Of a stretch of DNA of 53,486 nt, positions 52,725 to 53,486 are shown one piece after another. The notes beneath the pieces are model-generated. The model had not been told where the DNA came from, did no database searches, and saw only the letters and a list, made by a program, of their open reading frames with translations. Origin of the DNA: Phycisphaerae bacterium. GTDB taxonomy: Bacteria; Planctomycetota; Phycisphaerae; UBA1845; Fen-1342. How positions within the stretch are numbered: position 1 is the stretch's first letter; the number at the start of each line of letters is the position of its first letter. Position numbers and translations under genes: made by a program. Location: contig JAUWNI010000009.1 in the NCBI GenBank assembly GCA_030612705.1, positions 1 to 53,486 on the forward strand, given 5' to 3'.

Positions 52725-53209
52725 GGTTTCTCCTTATGATCTTTGGCCGCCCCGACGACCCGTGCGGGAACGCCGGCGACGGTCGCTCCGTCTGGAACAT
52801 CGCTGATCACCACCGCGCCCGCCCCGACCAGGGCGGCCTGCCCGATGGTGACGCCGCACATGATTACTGCTCCGCTGCCGAGCGAGGCGCCGCGTTTGAC
52901 GCGTGTCGGCACCACCTCCCAGTCAGTTTCCGTCTGTAATTGCCCGTCGTCGGCAGTGGCGCACGGATAACGGTCGTTGATGAACACCACGTGGTGTCCC
53001 ACGAAGACTTCGTCTTCAATTGTCACCCCCTCACAAACGAAGGAGTGTGATGAGACCTTGCACCGTGCGCCTATCGCTACGTTTTTCTGAATTTCGACAA
53101 AGGCACCAATCTTGGTGCCATTGCCCACCCGGCAGCCGTACAGGTTAACAAGGTCGGGCTGGAAAACCTGCACATCCTTACCCAACACCACATCCGGGGC
53201 GATCGGCAT
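52721..53209 (-). CDS. wbpD: Hexapeptide-repeat sugar N-acetyltransferase, WbpD-like
   Basis: 162 residues from ATG 53209. The upstream part of the frame (to 53347) lies in a MITE-like element and does not look like this family. The left-handed beta-helix repeats are plain: YGCRVGNGTKIGAFVEIQKN, VAIGARCKVSSHSFVCEGVT, IEDEVFVGHHVVFINDRYP, ASLGSGAVIMCGVTIGQAAL. The catalytic His in VGHHVVFIND and the INDRYP motif match WbpD/WlbB, which acetylates the 3-amino group of UDP-GlcNAc3NA. The coupling to the dehydrogenase gene (ATGA) supports this reading. Confidence 0.88.
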   Translation of the reverse strand: MPIAPDVVLGKDVQVFQPDLVNLYGCRVGNGTKIGAFVEIQKNVAIGARCKVSSHSFVCEGVTIEDEVFVGHHVVFINDRYPCATADDGQLQTETDWEVVPTRVKRGASLGSGAVIMCGVTIGQAALVGAGAVVISDVPDGATVAGVPARVVGAAKDHKEKP

Positions 53210-53242
53210 GAATGATTCCAATCTTCTTGTGCGGATATCTTC

Positions 53243-53383
53243 TAATGCATTGCCACGCCTAACATTGCGGGTTGTAGACTTCGGCCCACCGCGGCCAACG
53301 TCGGCACACGAATACCTCACGACAGCCTGCGTCGGGCACGGAGACACGATGCTACCCGCACGTTTACGTGTGGCGGAACACTA
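53243..53383. mobile_element. MITE-like element, GTGCTCCGCCACACG family, copy 2
   Basis: The left end TAATGCATTGCCACGCCTAA continues to cattgcgggttgtag. The right end in complement reads TAGTGTTCCGCCACACGTAA and continues to cgtgcgggtagc. It is TA-flanked, about 141 bases and homologous along its length to the copy at 6206-6345 in reverse orientation. It supplies the spurious upstream extension of the acetyltransferase frame and may separate that gene from its promoter. Confidence 0.65.
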
Positions 53384-53486
53384 GCAGCGCTTTATACCCT
53401 GTCTTGGCAAGGGATTCAAGCGGGAACCATCAACTCAATTGCAGGGGGCCCGGTGGCCCAGGGTGGGCCAAACACCACGGCCCCCC

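Noticed and set aside
53211-53347. N-terminal extension of the hexapeptide acetyltransferase
   Set aside because: The extra 46 codons lie largely inside a MITE-like element; family members start at the MPIAPDVVLG region.

Overview
The window looks like Planctomycetota DNA, probably Phycisphaerae-like. It is GC-rich. Two secreted proteins end in paired dockerin-type calcium repeats of the GDLDGDGDVDLSDLA kind that are frequent in that phylum. Neighbouring genes encode lipoproteins, a Flp-type pilin and large surface-glycan proteins. The assignment rests on protein style only; no rRNA, tRNA or other phylogenetic marker is visible. The first ~130 bases are a G/T-rich low-complexity run that looks like a contig-end artefact.

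Left part (1-17.3 kb), mixed housekeeping and envelope genes. These are a dockerin-tailed repeat protein, a dockerin-tailed C25 (gingipain-type) protease, a remnant group II intron, a Flp pilin, a XerC/D-type recombinase with its own terminator, two lipoproteins (one a TolB-like propeller), a DsbD-type thiol:disulfide transporter, an unknown membrane-anchored protein, a protein with two complete WaaP/Kdo-kinase-like domains, and a PHP phosphoesterase. Several short inverted-repeat elements fill the gaps.

Middle part (18.3-31.9 kb, + strand), a glycan assembly and export block. It holds a MazG-like pyrophosphohydrolase, an ABC-2 permease and ATPase pair of the polysaccharide-export type, a methyltransferase/coiled-coil/two-glycosyltransferase fusion, a GT-B glycosyltransferase, a WecB-type 2-epimerase, another GT-B enzyme, and a 1364-residue protein that strings together a beta domain, a methyltransferase, a GH43/GH32-like propeller, a LamG-like domain, an amidohydrolase-like barrel and a second methyltransferase.

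Right part (32.3-53.2 kb, - strand), a long and mostly overlapping gene set. In transcription order it has an N-acetyltransferase and a Gfo/Idh/MocA dehydrogenase (ATGA overlap), a small unknown protein, a DegT aminotransferase, a DRE-TIM aldolase fused to a Rossmann-like half, an ATP-grasp ligase, a methyltransferase, an amidohydrolase-like protein, a methyltransferase, a GtrB-type polyprenyl-phosphate glycosyltransferase, an LPG-synthase-TM/UPF0104 membrane protein, an SDR epimerase, a second DegT aminotransferase and three GT39-like membrane glycosyltransferases. Two of these are paralogues with C-terminal tandem beta modules.

Taken together, the two blocks could make an unusual amino sugar (dehydrogenase, aminotransferase, acetyltransferase, 2-epimerase). 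They could decorate it with an acyl or amide group built by the aldolase and ATP-grasp enzymes, then methylate it. The glycan could be exported by the ABC transporter, with further sugars added outside the membrane by polyprenyl-phosphate-dependent GT39 enzymes. The least familiar parts are the two giant fusions and the aldolase-Rossmann/ATP-grasp/amidohydrolase/methyltransferase set. At least three families of TA-flanked MITE-like elements, plus one element with perfect 19-bp ends and a 9-bp duplication, are scattered through the gaps.
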